Of a stretch of 12,522 bases of DNA, positions 5,936-12,522 are shown piece by piece. The stretch's first letter is position 1. Every line of letters begins with the position of its first letter. The DNA is from DATNBT01 sp964579765 (GTDB lineage Bacteria; Acidobacteriota; Vicinamibacteria; Vicinamibacterales; CAVVIG01), in contig CAZOIK010000366.1 in the NCBI GenBank assembly GCA_964579765.1, forward strand, positions 1 to 12,522, in the 5' to 3' direction. The position numbers were made by a program, and so were the translations under genes. The notes below the pieces were generated by a model. The model was given only the letters and a program-made list of their open reading frames with translations, searched no databases and was not told the DNA's origin.

Positions 5936-6817
5936 TTACTCCAGGCCGGCTGCGCGCGCCTGCTCGCGCGCGAGCACGGCCTGATCGCGGTCGCCGTCGC
6001 CGTGCGCCATCGCGCCGAGCAGCCGATCCTTGTAGACGTCGTGCATCGGCATCGGCACGCGCGCGAGGTCGGCGGCCTGCGCGATGAGGTTCGCGTCCTT
6101 CAGTCCGACGGTAATCGGCGATCCGACGTTGTCGTACGTCTGATCGACCATCGTCTTGCCGTAGCCCTTGTACGCCGTGGACGCGAAGAGCCCTTCGGTC
6201 ATGACGTCGTAGAACAGCTGCGGCGCCACGCCGTATTTGCGAATGAGCGAGAAGCCTTCGCCCATCGCGATCATCGCGCAGCCGAGCACCATGTTGTTCG
6301 CGAGCTTGATCGCCGTCGCCGCCTCGGGCGCGTCGCCCGCGTGGAACGTCCGCCGCCCCATGACGTCGAGCAGGGGGGTGACGCGCGCCACGGCTTCGGG
6401 CGGCCCGGCAGCGACGATCCCCAGCTGCCCCGACGCCGCCAGATCCGGCCGTCCGAGTACCGGACACGCGACCAGCACCTGTCCCGCCGCGGTGTGGGCT
6501 TCACCGAGCGCGTGAATCGCCGCGACCCCGTACGTGCCCATGGCGACGTGAATGGCGCCTGCCGGGAGCGACGCGCAGATGCCGCCCGGGCGCTGCGCGA
6601 CGTCGAGCACGGCCGCGTCCTCGACGAGCATCGTCACCACGACGTCGCGTCCGGTGCAGGCGTCTTCGACCGTGTCGGCGAAGCGCGCGCCGTGCCGCAC
6701 GAAGTCGTCGCCGGCGGCACGCACGACGTCGTGCACCGCCAGATCATGCCCGGCGCCGAGGATGCGGTGCGCCATGCCGCGGCCCATTCGCCCGAGGCCG
6801 ATGAATGCAACTTTCAT
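5936..6817 (-). CDS. NAD-binding beta-hydroxyacid dehydrogenase-type oxidoreductase (paralog 1)
   Basis: This 293-residue protein belongs to the 3-hydroxyisobutyrate dehydrogenase/6-phosphogluconate dehydrogenase superfamily, which oxidises beta-hydroxyacids or reduces the matching semialdehydes. The N-terminal Rossmann motif is GLGRMG (7-12). The second strand ends in HD at residues 29-30; an acidic residue there generally favours NAD. The substrate-loop region is CPVLGRPDLAASGQL (118-132). The presumed catalytic Lys is K171 with N175 in the KLANN motif. The helical C-terminal domain follows. The start is ATG 6817 with AGGAGA 5 nt upstream on the minus strand. It is the second of two tandem copies and matches the upstream copy without obvious gaps. 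The substrate cannot be named from sequence. Residues 92-96 read AMGTY, whereas the other copy has SMGTH. Confidence 0.9.
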   Translation of the reverse strand: MKVAFIGLGRMGRGMAHRILGAGHDLAVHDVVRAAGDDFVRHGARFADTVEDACTGRDVVVTMLVEDAAVLDVAQRPGGICASLPAGAIHVAMGTYGVAAIHALGEAHTAAGQVLVACPVLGRPDLAASGQLGIVAAGPPEAVARVTPLLDVMGRRTFHAGDAPEAATAIKLANNMVLGCAMIAMGEGFSLIRKYGVAPQLFYDVMTEGLFASTAYKGYGKTMVDQTYDNVGSPITVGLKDANLIAQAADLARVPMPMHDVYKDRLLGAMAHGDGDRDQAVLAREQARAAGLE

Positions 6818-6832
6818 CGATGTCTCCTGTCC

Positions 6833-6884
6833 GTAGGGCAGGCCTTCAGGCCTGCTGTGCGGCAGACCTGAAGGTCTGCACTAC
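6833..6884. repeat. REP-like pair of inverted palindromes (element B)
   Basis: The left hairpin is GCAGGCCT / AGGCCTGC at 6838-6855 with a TC centre, and the right is GCAGACCT / AGGTCTGC at 6862-6879 with a GA centre. GTAG at the left end (6833-6836) mirrors CTAC at the right end (6881-6884). Layout, stem length and centres match element A at 4479-4541, although stem sequences vary with compensating changes. It occupies most of the 74-nt gap between the two dehydrogenase genes, just upstream of the ribosome site of the downstream copy, so it could modulate that gene's expression. Confidence 0.88.
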
Positions 6885-6891
6885 GGGTGCG

Positions 6892-7773
6892 TCAGTCCAA
6901 TCCGCAGGCGCGGCCCTGCTCGCGTCCCAGCACGGCCCAGTCTTTTTCGCCGTCGCCGTGCGCAATCGCGCCAATCAACCGGTCGCGGACGACGCTGCCG
7001 CTCGGCAGCGGCACGCCGACCTGTTCGGCCGCGGCGAGCGCCAGCTTGATGTCCTTGAGGCCGAGCCGGGTCGTGAACCCGGGCTTGTCGTACGACGCAT
7101 CGACCATGAGTTTCCCGTACACCTTGTACGCCGGCGCGGCGAAGAGGCCGTCGGTCATGACGTCGTAGAAGACCTGCGGGTCCACGCCGTACTTGCGCAC
7201 GAGGGCAAAGGCTTCGGCCATCGTCTCGACCGCGCAGCCGAGGACGAAGTTGTTCGCGAGTTTGATCGCGATTGCGGCCTCGGGCGCGCTGGCGGCGACC
7301 ATGGTCTTGCGTCCCAGGATGCCGAACGCCGGCTCGCACGTCGCGAGCGCGTCGGCCGGCCCGCCGCATACGATGACGATTTGCCCGGCGGCCGCGGCAT
7401 CGGGCCGCCCGAGCACGGGGGCCGCGACGAACGACTGTCCCTTTTCCTTGTGGGCCGCATCGACCGCCTGGACGACGGCCGCGCTGTGCGTGCCCATCGA
7501 GACGTGGACGGCGCCTTTCGCCAGGGCGTCGCGCACGCCGCCCACCCCCAGCGCCACGTCGTACAGCGCCGCATCGTCGGCCACCATCGAGATCACGATC
7601 GCGCGGTCCTTGCAGACGCCCGCGATGTCCCGAGCCGTCCGGGCGCCGGCCTTTTCGAGATCGCCGGACCTTCCCGGGGTCCGGTTATAGACGAGCAGGT
7701 CGTGGCCGCCACCGAGGAGCCGGGTGCACATGCCCTGGCCCATACGGCCCAACCCGATGAAACCGATGTTCAT
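6892..7773 (-). CDS. NADP-type beta-hydroxyacid dehydrogenase-like oxidoreductase (paralog 2)
   Basis: This 293-residue protein is the tandem partner of the downstream dehydrogenase and has the same fold. The Rossmann motif is GLGRMG (7-12). The second strand ends YNRTP (29-33), with Asn30-Arg31 where the partner has Asp30-Val31; the NRT form is common in NADPH-using glyoxylate/succinic semialdehyde reductases. Also seen are VSMGTHS (91-97), the substrate loop APVLGRPDAAAAG (118-130) and the KLANN motif with K171 and N175. The start is ATG 7773 with GGAGG 4 nt upstream on the minus strand, in good agreement with homology. It is the first gene of the minus-strand run and shares a divergent 153-nt upstream region with the cytochrome-like gene. 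The exact substrate is unknown. Confidence 0.9.
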   Translation of the reverse strand: MNIGFIGLGRMGQGMCTRLLGGGHDLLVYNRTPGRSGDLEKAGARTARDIAGVCKDRAIVISMVADDAALYDVALGVGGVRDALAKGAVHVSMGTHSAAVVQAVDAAHKEKGQSFVAAPVLGRPDAAAAGQIVIVCGGPADALATCEPAFGILGRKTMVAASAPEAAIAIKLANNFVLGCAVETMAEAFALVRKYGVDPQVFYDVMTDGLFAAPAYKVYGKLMVDASYDKPGFTTRLGLKDIKLALAAAEQVGVPLPSGSVVRDRLIGAIAHGDGEKDWAVLGREQGRACGLD

Positions 7774-7926
7774 TTCGCCTCCAGAAGCCCTTCATCATAC
7801 GGCGGCACCGGGCGGCCGCCGTAATCTCGGCGCGCTACGGGGCCGCTATCCCGCGTGTTTACTTGCTCTTAAGATATTTATGCCTCGGCCCAAACCCTAC
7901 TGAAGTGCGGTATCCTTTTGAACGGC
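7774..7926. promoter_or_regulatory. Divergent intergenic region, probable promoters for both directions
   Basis: This is the only gap in the window between divergent genes, so promoters for the minus-strand dehydrogenase run and the plus-strand exported module should lie here. An AT-rich patch at 7856-7880 contrasts with the GC-rich surroundings and is the likeliest core for the plus-strand promoter. I do not see -35 and -10 boxes at convincing spacing, so none are assigned. Confidence 0.5.
7798..7823. promoter_or_regulatory. Perfect 9-bp inverted repeat upstream of paralog 2
   Basis: TACGGCGGC and GCCGCCGTA flank an 8-nt GC-rich centre, 24 nt before the ATG of the dehydrogenase at 7773. It could be an operator or a hairpin in that gene's leader. 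It lies on the dehydrogenase side of the divergent gap, over 100 nt from the cytochrome-like gene. The low-complexity GC-rich arms mean chance cannot be ruled out. Confidence 0.45.
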
Positions 7927-10482
7927 ATGAAGAGACTTCTGCTCGCGGCTTCCCTCGGATGTTTCTTTGTCGTTGCCTCGCACGCCCAGGCCCCCGCGCC
8001 GCCTCGCCGCGTTACAAAATCGACCGCGGCTCCCGCGCCCGCCGTCTCGCACGCGACGACGCCGACATCGTCCACCGACCTGACGGCCAGCGCCGAGCAC
8101 GATCTGTTCAAGCGCTACTGTGTCGGCTGTCACAACGAAACCGCCAAGACGCGCGGCGTGGACTCGTCGCGCAAGCTGACGATCGACACGATCGACTTTG
8201 GCGACGTGCACAAGAACGCCGAGAAGCTCGAGCTGATCGTCCGCAAGATGCGCGCGGGCATGATGCCGCCGGCCGGCGTCCGGCGTCCCGAGCCGGCCGT
8301 CTACAAGGCGATGTACACGTGGCTCGAGAACGAACTCGATCGCACGGCCGTGCCGTATACGCCTGCCCCCGGCCTGCACCGGTTCAACCGCACTGAGTAC
8401 GCCAACGCCATCCAGGATCTGCTCGGCCTCGAAATCGATCCCGCGAAGTACCTGCCGAACGACGACTCGACGCACGGCTTCGACAACATCGCCGGCGCCC
8501 TCGGCATCTCGTCCACGCTCGTCGAATCGTACGTGACGGCCGCCGGCAAGATTGCGCGCCTCGCGGTGGGCGAGCCGATGCCGCCGACGCTGGTCGTGTA
8601 CCGCACGCCCGAGGACACGTCGCAGGACTACCACATCGAAGGCCTGCCGTTCGGCACGCGCGGCGGGATGCTCATCGACCACGACTTCCCGGCCGACGGC
8701 GACTACACGATTACGACCACGCCGATCTTCGGCGACAACATGTCGCCGACCGGTTTCGGCTCGGTGCCGTGCGAGAAGCTCGAGGTGCTGCTCGACGGCG
8801 ACCGCCTGGCGCTGCTCGACTGGCAGGGCGGCGGCCGCTTCGGCGCCACGCCGGCGCGTTGTGCGGGCGCGGCGCCGCCCAAGCCCGTGAGTTTCGCGCA
8901 GCGCAACCAGATCCCGAAGATGACCGTGAAGATCCACGTGACGGCGGGGCCGCACAAGCTGGGCGTCACGTTCCCGGAGACCAACTTCGCGCCGGTGCTC
9001 GATCTCGATCAGCACTTCCTGCGCGACACGCTGCAGACGGGCCCGACGCCCGGCTTCACGTTCTTCCCGCACGTCGGCACGGTCCGCATCGAAGGGCCGT
9101 TCGAGGCGACGATGGCGAAGGACTCGCCGAGCCGCCACAAGATCTTCGTCTGCACGCCGGCGAGCGCGGCCGCTGAAACGGCGTGCGCGCGCCGCATCCT
9201 GACACGCCTCGTAACGCACGCCTTCCGGCATCCGGCGTCCACGGGCGAAGTGGATGCGATGATGGCGTTCTACAAGGACGGCCGCAATCCGCCCGACGGC
9301 ACGGGTAGCTTCGACGCGGGCATCGAGAACGCGCTCGCGCGCATCCTCGCGTCGCCGAAATTCATCTACCGCATCGAGACGGAGCCGGCCAACGCGAAGG
9401 TCGGTCAGCCGTACCGCATCTCGGACATCGACCTGGCGTCGCGGCTGTCGTTCTTCCTGTGGAGCCGCGGGCCGGACGACGAGCTGCTGAACCTCGCGGC
9501 CCAGAACCGGTTGCACGAGCCCGCGGTGCTCGAGCGCGAAGTGCGCCGCATGCTCAAGGATCCGCGCGCCGAGGCGCTCGCGGTGAATTTCGCGGGGCAG
9601 TGGCTCAACCTGCGCGGGCTTGGCAGCGCCGGCCCGCTGCCGATGCTGTACCCGGATTTCGACGATCCGCTGCGCCAGGCGATGCGGCGCGAAGTCGAGC
9701 TCCTCTTCGACGACATCGTCCGGCAGGACCGCGACATCCTCACGCTGCTGACGGCCAACTACACGTTCGTCAACGAGCGGCTGGCGAAGCACTACGGCGT
9801 CCCGGACGTCTACGGCAGCCAGTTCCGCCGCGTGACGCTCGGCCCCGACATGGAAGATCGCTGGGGCCTGCTCGGCAAGGGCGCGTTCCTCGTGACGACG
9901 TCCAAACCCGAGCGGACCTCGCCCGTCGTCCGGGGCAAGTGGATCATGGGCAACATCCTTGGGATGAGCCCGCCCGACCCGCCGCCCAACGTGCCGGCGC
10001 TGCCGCCGCGCGCCGCCGACGCCACGGGCAACGCGCACGAGCCGACGATGCGCCAGAAGATGCTGAGCCATCGCGTCCGCGCGGACTGCATCCAGTGCCA
10101 CAGCATGATGGACCCGATTGGGTTCTCGCTCGAGCCGTTCGACGGCATCGGGCTCAAGCGGACGTTGGACGAGGGACAGCCGATTGACCCGAAATCGAAG
10201 GTGTACGACGGGACCGAACTCGATGGCCCGGTGGGGCTGCGCAAGTGGCTCGTCGCGAACTACTCGGATCAATTCGTCGAGGTCGCAGCCGAAAAGCTGC
10301 TGACGTACGCACTCGGACGCGGCGTGGAGTACCAGGACATGCCGGTCGTGCGCGCGATCGCGCACGACGCCGCGAAGCACGAGAACCGGTTCTCTTCACT
10401 CGTGCTGAACGTCGTCAAGAGCAACGCGTTCCAGATGAACATGAAGACGCAGGAGACGCCTGCGACCACTGGGGGGGACTAA
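7927..10482 (+). CDS. Exported di-CxxCH DUF1592-family protein (planctomycete-type cytochrome c-like)
   Basis: This 851-residue exported protein has a Sec-type signal peptide (MKRLLLAAS..., cleavage probably near residue 20 after SHA). A cytochrome c-like domain carries CVGCH (C65, C68, H69) and a downstream GMMPP (111-115) as possible Met ligand. RFNRTEYANAIQDLLG (152-167) begins a DUF1587 region. A beta-rich middle follows (about 215-400), then DUF1595 (about 415-480), DUF1592 (about 496-625), DUF1588 (about 645-735) and DUF1585 (about 750-830). A second heme-type motif, CIQCH (C721, C724, H725), lies between the last two. These families are typical of Planctomycetes and Acidobacteriota; their reaction is not established. 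The start ATG 7927 is chosen for the signal peptide; TTG 7918 would add three residues. The stop is 2 nt before the DUF1552 gene. Confidence 0.93.
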   Translation: MKRLLLAASLGCFFVVASHAQAPAPPRRVTKSTAAPAPAVSHATTPTSSTDLTASAEHDLFKRYCVGCHNETAKTRGVDSSRKLTIDTIDFGDVHKNAEKLELIVRKMRAGMMPPAGVRRPEPAVYKAMYTWLENELDRTAVPYTPAPGLHRFNRTEYANAIQDLLGLEIDPAKYLPNDDSTHGFDNIAGALGISSTLVESYVTAAGKIARLAVGEPMPPTLVVYRTPEDTSQDYHIEGLPFGTRGGMLIDHDFPADGDYTITTTPIFGDNMSPTGFGSVPCEKLEVLLDGDRLALLDWQGGGRFGATPARCAGAAPPKPVSFAQRNQIPKMTVKIHVTAGPHKLGVTFPETNFAPVLDLDQHFLRDTLQTGPTPGFTFFPHVGTVRIEGPFEATMAKDSPSRHKIFVCTPASAAAETACARRILTRLVTHAFRHPASTGEVDAMMAFYKDGRNPPDGTGSFDAGIENALARILASPKFIYRIETEPANAKVGQPYRISDIDLASRLSFFLWSRGPDDELLNLAAQNRLHEPAVLEREVRRMLKDPRAEALAVNFAGQWLNLRGLGSAGPLPMLYPDFDDPLRQAMRREVELLFDDIVRQDRDILTLLTANYTFVNERLAKHYGVPDVYGSQFRRVTLGPDMEDRWGLLGKGAFLVTTSKPERTSPVVRGKWIMGNILGMSPPDPPPNVPALPPRAADATGNAHEPTMRQKMLSHRVRADCIQCHSMMDPIGFSLEPFDGIGLKRTLDEGQPIDPKSKVYDGTELDGPVGLRKWLVANYSDQFVEVAAEKLLTYALGRGVEYQDMPVVRAIAHDAAKHENRFSSLVLNVVKSNAFQMNMKTQETPATTGGD

Positions 10483-10484
10483 TC

Positions 10485-11888
10485 ATGTTTTTGTCGAAGA
10501 AGCACATTCCTCGCCGCACGTTCCTGCGGGGGACCGGCATCGTGCTTGGCCTGCCGCTGCTCGATTCGATGATTCCCGCGGGAACGCTGCTGGCGGACAC
10601 GGCGGCGTCGCCCAAGCCGCGGTTCGTCGGCTTCTTCTATCCCCACGGCATGGCGCCCGGCTACTGGATTCCTGAGGCGGACGGTCCGCTCGGCGACAAG
10701 CTGCCGTACATCATGGAGTCGCTGCAGCCGGTCAAGGAGCATACGGTCATCCTGAGCGGGCTGTGGTCGAAGTCGGCCGAGCCGCCCGAGGGCACGACCG
10801 GCTCGGACCACTGGGTCGCGGCGGCCTACCTGACGGGCATCAAGCCCCGCAAGACGGCCGGCTCGGACGCCACGGTCGGCAGCCCGACGATCGATCAGCA
10901 GATCGCGAACAAGATCGGCCAGGAGACGCTGCTGCCGTCGCTGCAGCTCGCCTGCGAGGACCCGAACTCGAGCTCGAGCAACTGCGGCGAGGGCTATAGC
11001 TGCTCGTACACGAACTCGATCTCCTGGATTGACGTGCCGACGCCGGCCAACGAGACGATGGAGCGGACGAGCCCGCTGCCGATGGAGCTCAACCCGGCCG
11101 TCGTCTTCGAGCGGCTGTTCGGCAGCGGCGCGACGGCAGCCGAGCGCACGGCGCGGATGCGGCAGAACCGCAGCATCCTCGACTCGGTGCTCGGCGAGCT
11201 GTCGGGGCTGAAGAAGGACCTCGGCGCCGAAGACCGGCGCACCGTCGGCCAGTACACCGACGAAGTCCGCGAGATCGAGCGCCGCATCCAGATCGCGGCC
11301 AAGGTCACCGACAAGGTGCCCGTGATGGATCTGCCGCCGGGCGTCCCGGAGCAGTTCGACGAGCACATCAAGCTGCACATGGACCTGACGACGCTGGCGT
11401 TCAAGTCGGACATCACCCGCGTCGCGACGCTGCTCGGCGCGCGCGACCTGACGGGCCGCGCCTATCCGTTCCCAAAGGGCGATCTCTTCCCGAACGGCGG
11501 CGTGAGCGTCGGCTTCCACGGCGGCTCGCACCACCAGGACGACCCGGTCCAGATCAAGCGCTACGCCGATCTGAACCGCTACCACGTCTCGACGCTGGCG
11601 TACTTCGCGGAGAAGCTGAAGAACACGCCCGACGGCGACGGCACGCTGCTCGATCACTCGCTCGTCATGTACGGCACGAACATGGGCAATTCGAACCAGC
11701 ACCAGCACTACGACGTGCCGCACATTCTGATCGGCGGGATCAACGGGCAGCTCAAGGGCGGGCGCCATCTCGCGTATCCGCGCAAGACCATCACGACGGG
11801 CAATCTGCTCTTGAGCGTGCTGGACTTCTACGGCATCCACAAGGACCAGCAGGGCGACAGCGCGGGCCGTCTGGAGAAGCTGGTCTAG
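10485..11888 (+). CDS. Tat-exported DUF1552 protein
   Basis: This 467-residue protein has a twin-arginine signal at the N-terminus (PRRTFLRG with R10, R11, followed by a hydrophobic stretch), so it is probably folded in the cytoplasm, perhaps with a cofactor, and then exported. The rest matches DUF1552, a family that habitually follows DUF1592 genes. Seen are FYPHGMAPGYW (about 46-56), a GSDHW motif, a Cys-containing segment near residues 150-170 (ACEDP, NCGEGYSC), a GFHGGSHHQ motif and MYGTNMGNSNQHQHYDVPH near the C-terminus. The His-rich conserved motifs suggest metal or phosphate/sulfate binding, but no activity is known to me. The start ATG lies 2 nt after the preceding stop with a G-rich run upstream. 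It ends in TAG, immediately repeated by a 9-bp duplication. Confidence 0.93.
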   Translation: MFLSKKHIPRRTFLRGTGIVLGLPLLDSMIPAGTLLADTAASPKPRFVGFFYPHGMAPGYWIPEADGPLGDKLPYIMESLQPVKEHTVILSGLWSKSAEPPEGTTGSDHWVAAAYLTGIKPRKTAGSDATVGSPTIDQQIANKIGQETLLPSLQLACEDPNSSSSNCGEGYSCSYTNSISWIDVPTPANETMERTSPLPMELNPAVVFERLFGSGATAAERTARMRQNRSILDSVLGELSGLKKDLGAEDRRTVGQYTDEVREIERRIQIAAKVTDKVPVMDLPPGVPEQFDEHIKLHMDLTTLAFKSDITRVATLLGARDLTGRAYPFPKGDLFPNGGVSVGFHGGSHHQDDPVQIKRYADLNRYHVSTLAYFAEKLKNTPDGDGTLLDHSLVMYGTNMGNSNQHQHYDVPHILIGGINGQLKGGRHLAYPRKTITTGNLLLSVLDFYGIHKDQQGDSAGRLEKLV

Positions 11889-11897
11889 CTGGTCTAG
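11880..11897 (+). repeat. 9-bp tandem duplication spanning the DUF1552 stop codon
   Basis: CTGGTCTAG occurs twice in direct tandem, at 11880-11888 and 11889-11897. The first copy holds the last two codons and the TAG stop of the DUF1552 gene; the second supplies a second in-frame TAG. It places AGGGAG as the ribosome site for the ankyrin gene right after it. Confidence 0.9.
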
Positions 11898-11910
11898 GGA
11901 GATCCATCCG

Positions 11911-12522
11911 ATGAACCGACGTGGGGTCGCGCTCGCGGGAGCGCTCGTGGTGGCCGTGACGATCTTCGCGCGCGGGGCCGGCAAGAGCGACGTCGCGGAT
12001 GCCGTCATGCGGGGCGACCGCGCGGCCGTCCGTGCGCTCGTCGCGCAGAAGGCCGACGTCAACGCGCCGCAGGTGGACGGCGCGACGGCGCTCCACTGGG
12101 CCGTCTATCACAACGACGAGGAACTGGTCGATCTCCTGTTGCGGAGCGGCGCGAATGTGAAGGCCGCCAACCGCGACGGCGTCACGCCGCTCGCGATGGC
12201 GTCGCTCTACGGCCAGGCGCGGATCATCTCGAAGCTGCTCAAGGCGGGCGCCGACGCGGCGGAGGTCGGCCCGCACGGGCAGACCGACCTCATGCTCGCC
12301 GCGCGCAACGGCAATCCCGATGCGGTCAAGGTGCTGATCGAGGGCGGCGCGAAGGTGAACGCGCGCGAGACCCTCCGCGGCACGACAGCGCTCATGTGGG
12401 CCGCTGAACAGCGGCATCCGGAAGCGGTGAAGGCGCTGCTGGCCGGCGGCGCCGACTACGCCGCGAAATCGGGACCGGCGGGGCTGCCGCGCAACTACCT
12501 CGCGCCGCGCGTCAACACGGCG
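11911..12522 (+). CDS. Exported ankyrin-repeat protein (3' end outside window)
   Basis: This frame is open from ATG 11911 to the window end (204 residues seen). An N-terminal hydrophobic stretch after MNRR (about 5-20) looks like a signal peptide or anchor. At least four ankyrin repeats follow, with a degenerate first one. They are at about 24-55, 57-86 (DGATALHWAVYHNDEELV), 90-119 (DGVTPLAMASLYGQ), 123-152 and 157-186 (GTTALMWAAEQRHPEAV). Ankyrin repeats bind proteins. An AGGGAG ribosome site lies 9 nt before the ATG. Position 22 nt after the DUF1552 gene on the same strand puts it in the same export module. Such proteins near DUF1592/DUF1552 genes may carry further domains in their C-terminus, which is not visible here. 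Confidence 0.9.
   Translation, partial: MNRRGVALAGALVVAVTIFARGAGKSDVADAVMRGDRAAVRALVAQKADVNAPQVDGATALHWAVYHNDEELVDLLLRSGANVKAANRDGVTPLAMASLYGQARIISKLLKAGADAAEVGPHGQTDLMLAARNGNPDAVKVLIEGGAKVNARETLRGTTALMWAAEQRHPEAVKALLAGGADYAAKSGPAGLPRNYLAPRVNTA

Noticed and set aside
5915..6871. Plus-strand open frames opposite the two dehydrogenase genes (also 6805-7824)
   Set aside because: They are shadows of well-supported minus-strand genes. Parts of them translate the REP-like palindromes, giving peptides such as QAFRPA and LKVCTT, which are repeat artefacts.
7856..7886. Sigma-70-like promoter with TTTACT and TATTTA boxes
   Set aside because: The spacing between candidate boxes does not fit a standard promoter. 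Only the AT-rich patch is noted.
7897..10380. 827-codon open frame on the minus strand
   Set aside because: It is antisense to the DUF1592 gene, which has a signal peptide, CxxCH motifs and ordered domains. The antisense product is Arg/Val/His-biased with no recognisable motif.
10479..12062. 527-codon open frame on the minus strand
   Set aside because: It is antisense to the DUF1552 gene and the start of the ankyrin gene, with the same compositional artefact and no motif.

Overview
The window is GC-rich chromosomal DNA, densely coded with short intergenic gaps. A DUF1592/DUF1552 pair (planctomycete-type cytochrome cluster), a single-domain MCE lipid-transport operon and GC-rich palindromic REP-like elements together suggest an Acidobacteriota member, perhaps Vicinamibacteria. 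That placement is inference from gene content and style. No rRNA, tRNA, CRISPR array, prophage or transposase gene is visible.

Positions 1-4473 (+ strand) form a tightly packed run: the C-terminal half of UvrB, an MlaE-type permease, an MlaF-type ATPase, an MlaD/MCE protein with five exact-period 34-residue repeats, a small YtxH-like membrane protein and a second small membrane protein resembling DUF948. Gaps are 6 nt or less and several genes overlap by 1-4 nt, so they are probably co-transcribed and translationally coupled. The operon looks like a lipid transporter of the inner membrane and periplasm, with two unfamiliar membrane accessories and no MlaA, MlaB or MlaC in view. The UvrB reading frame carries an in-frame amber codon near the window edge.

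Positions 4474-7926 hold accessory metabolism. A REP-like palindromic pair precedes a guanylate kinase/PhnN-like P-loop kinase (+). This gene converges on, and overlaps by 53 nt, a FrnE-type DsbA-fold protein (-). Upstream of that on the minus strand lie a patch of degenerate TTCGTGG/CCACGAA repeats and two tandem 293-residue paralogous beta-hydroxyacid-type dehydrogenases, separated by a second REP-like pair. The paralogs differ at the residues that set NAD versus NADP preference.

Positions 7927-12522 (+) hold an exported module. It comprises an 851-residue Sec-exported protein with two CxxCH motifs and DUF1587/1595/1592/1588/1585 regions, a Tat-exported DUF1552 protein, and an exported ankyrin-repeat protein that runs off the window. 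The biochemical role of this module is unknown to me. It and the repeat-bearing MCE operon with its small membrane partners are the best candidates for undescribed biology here.
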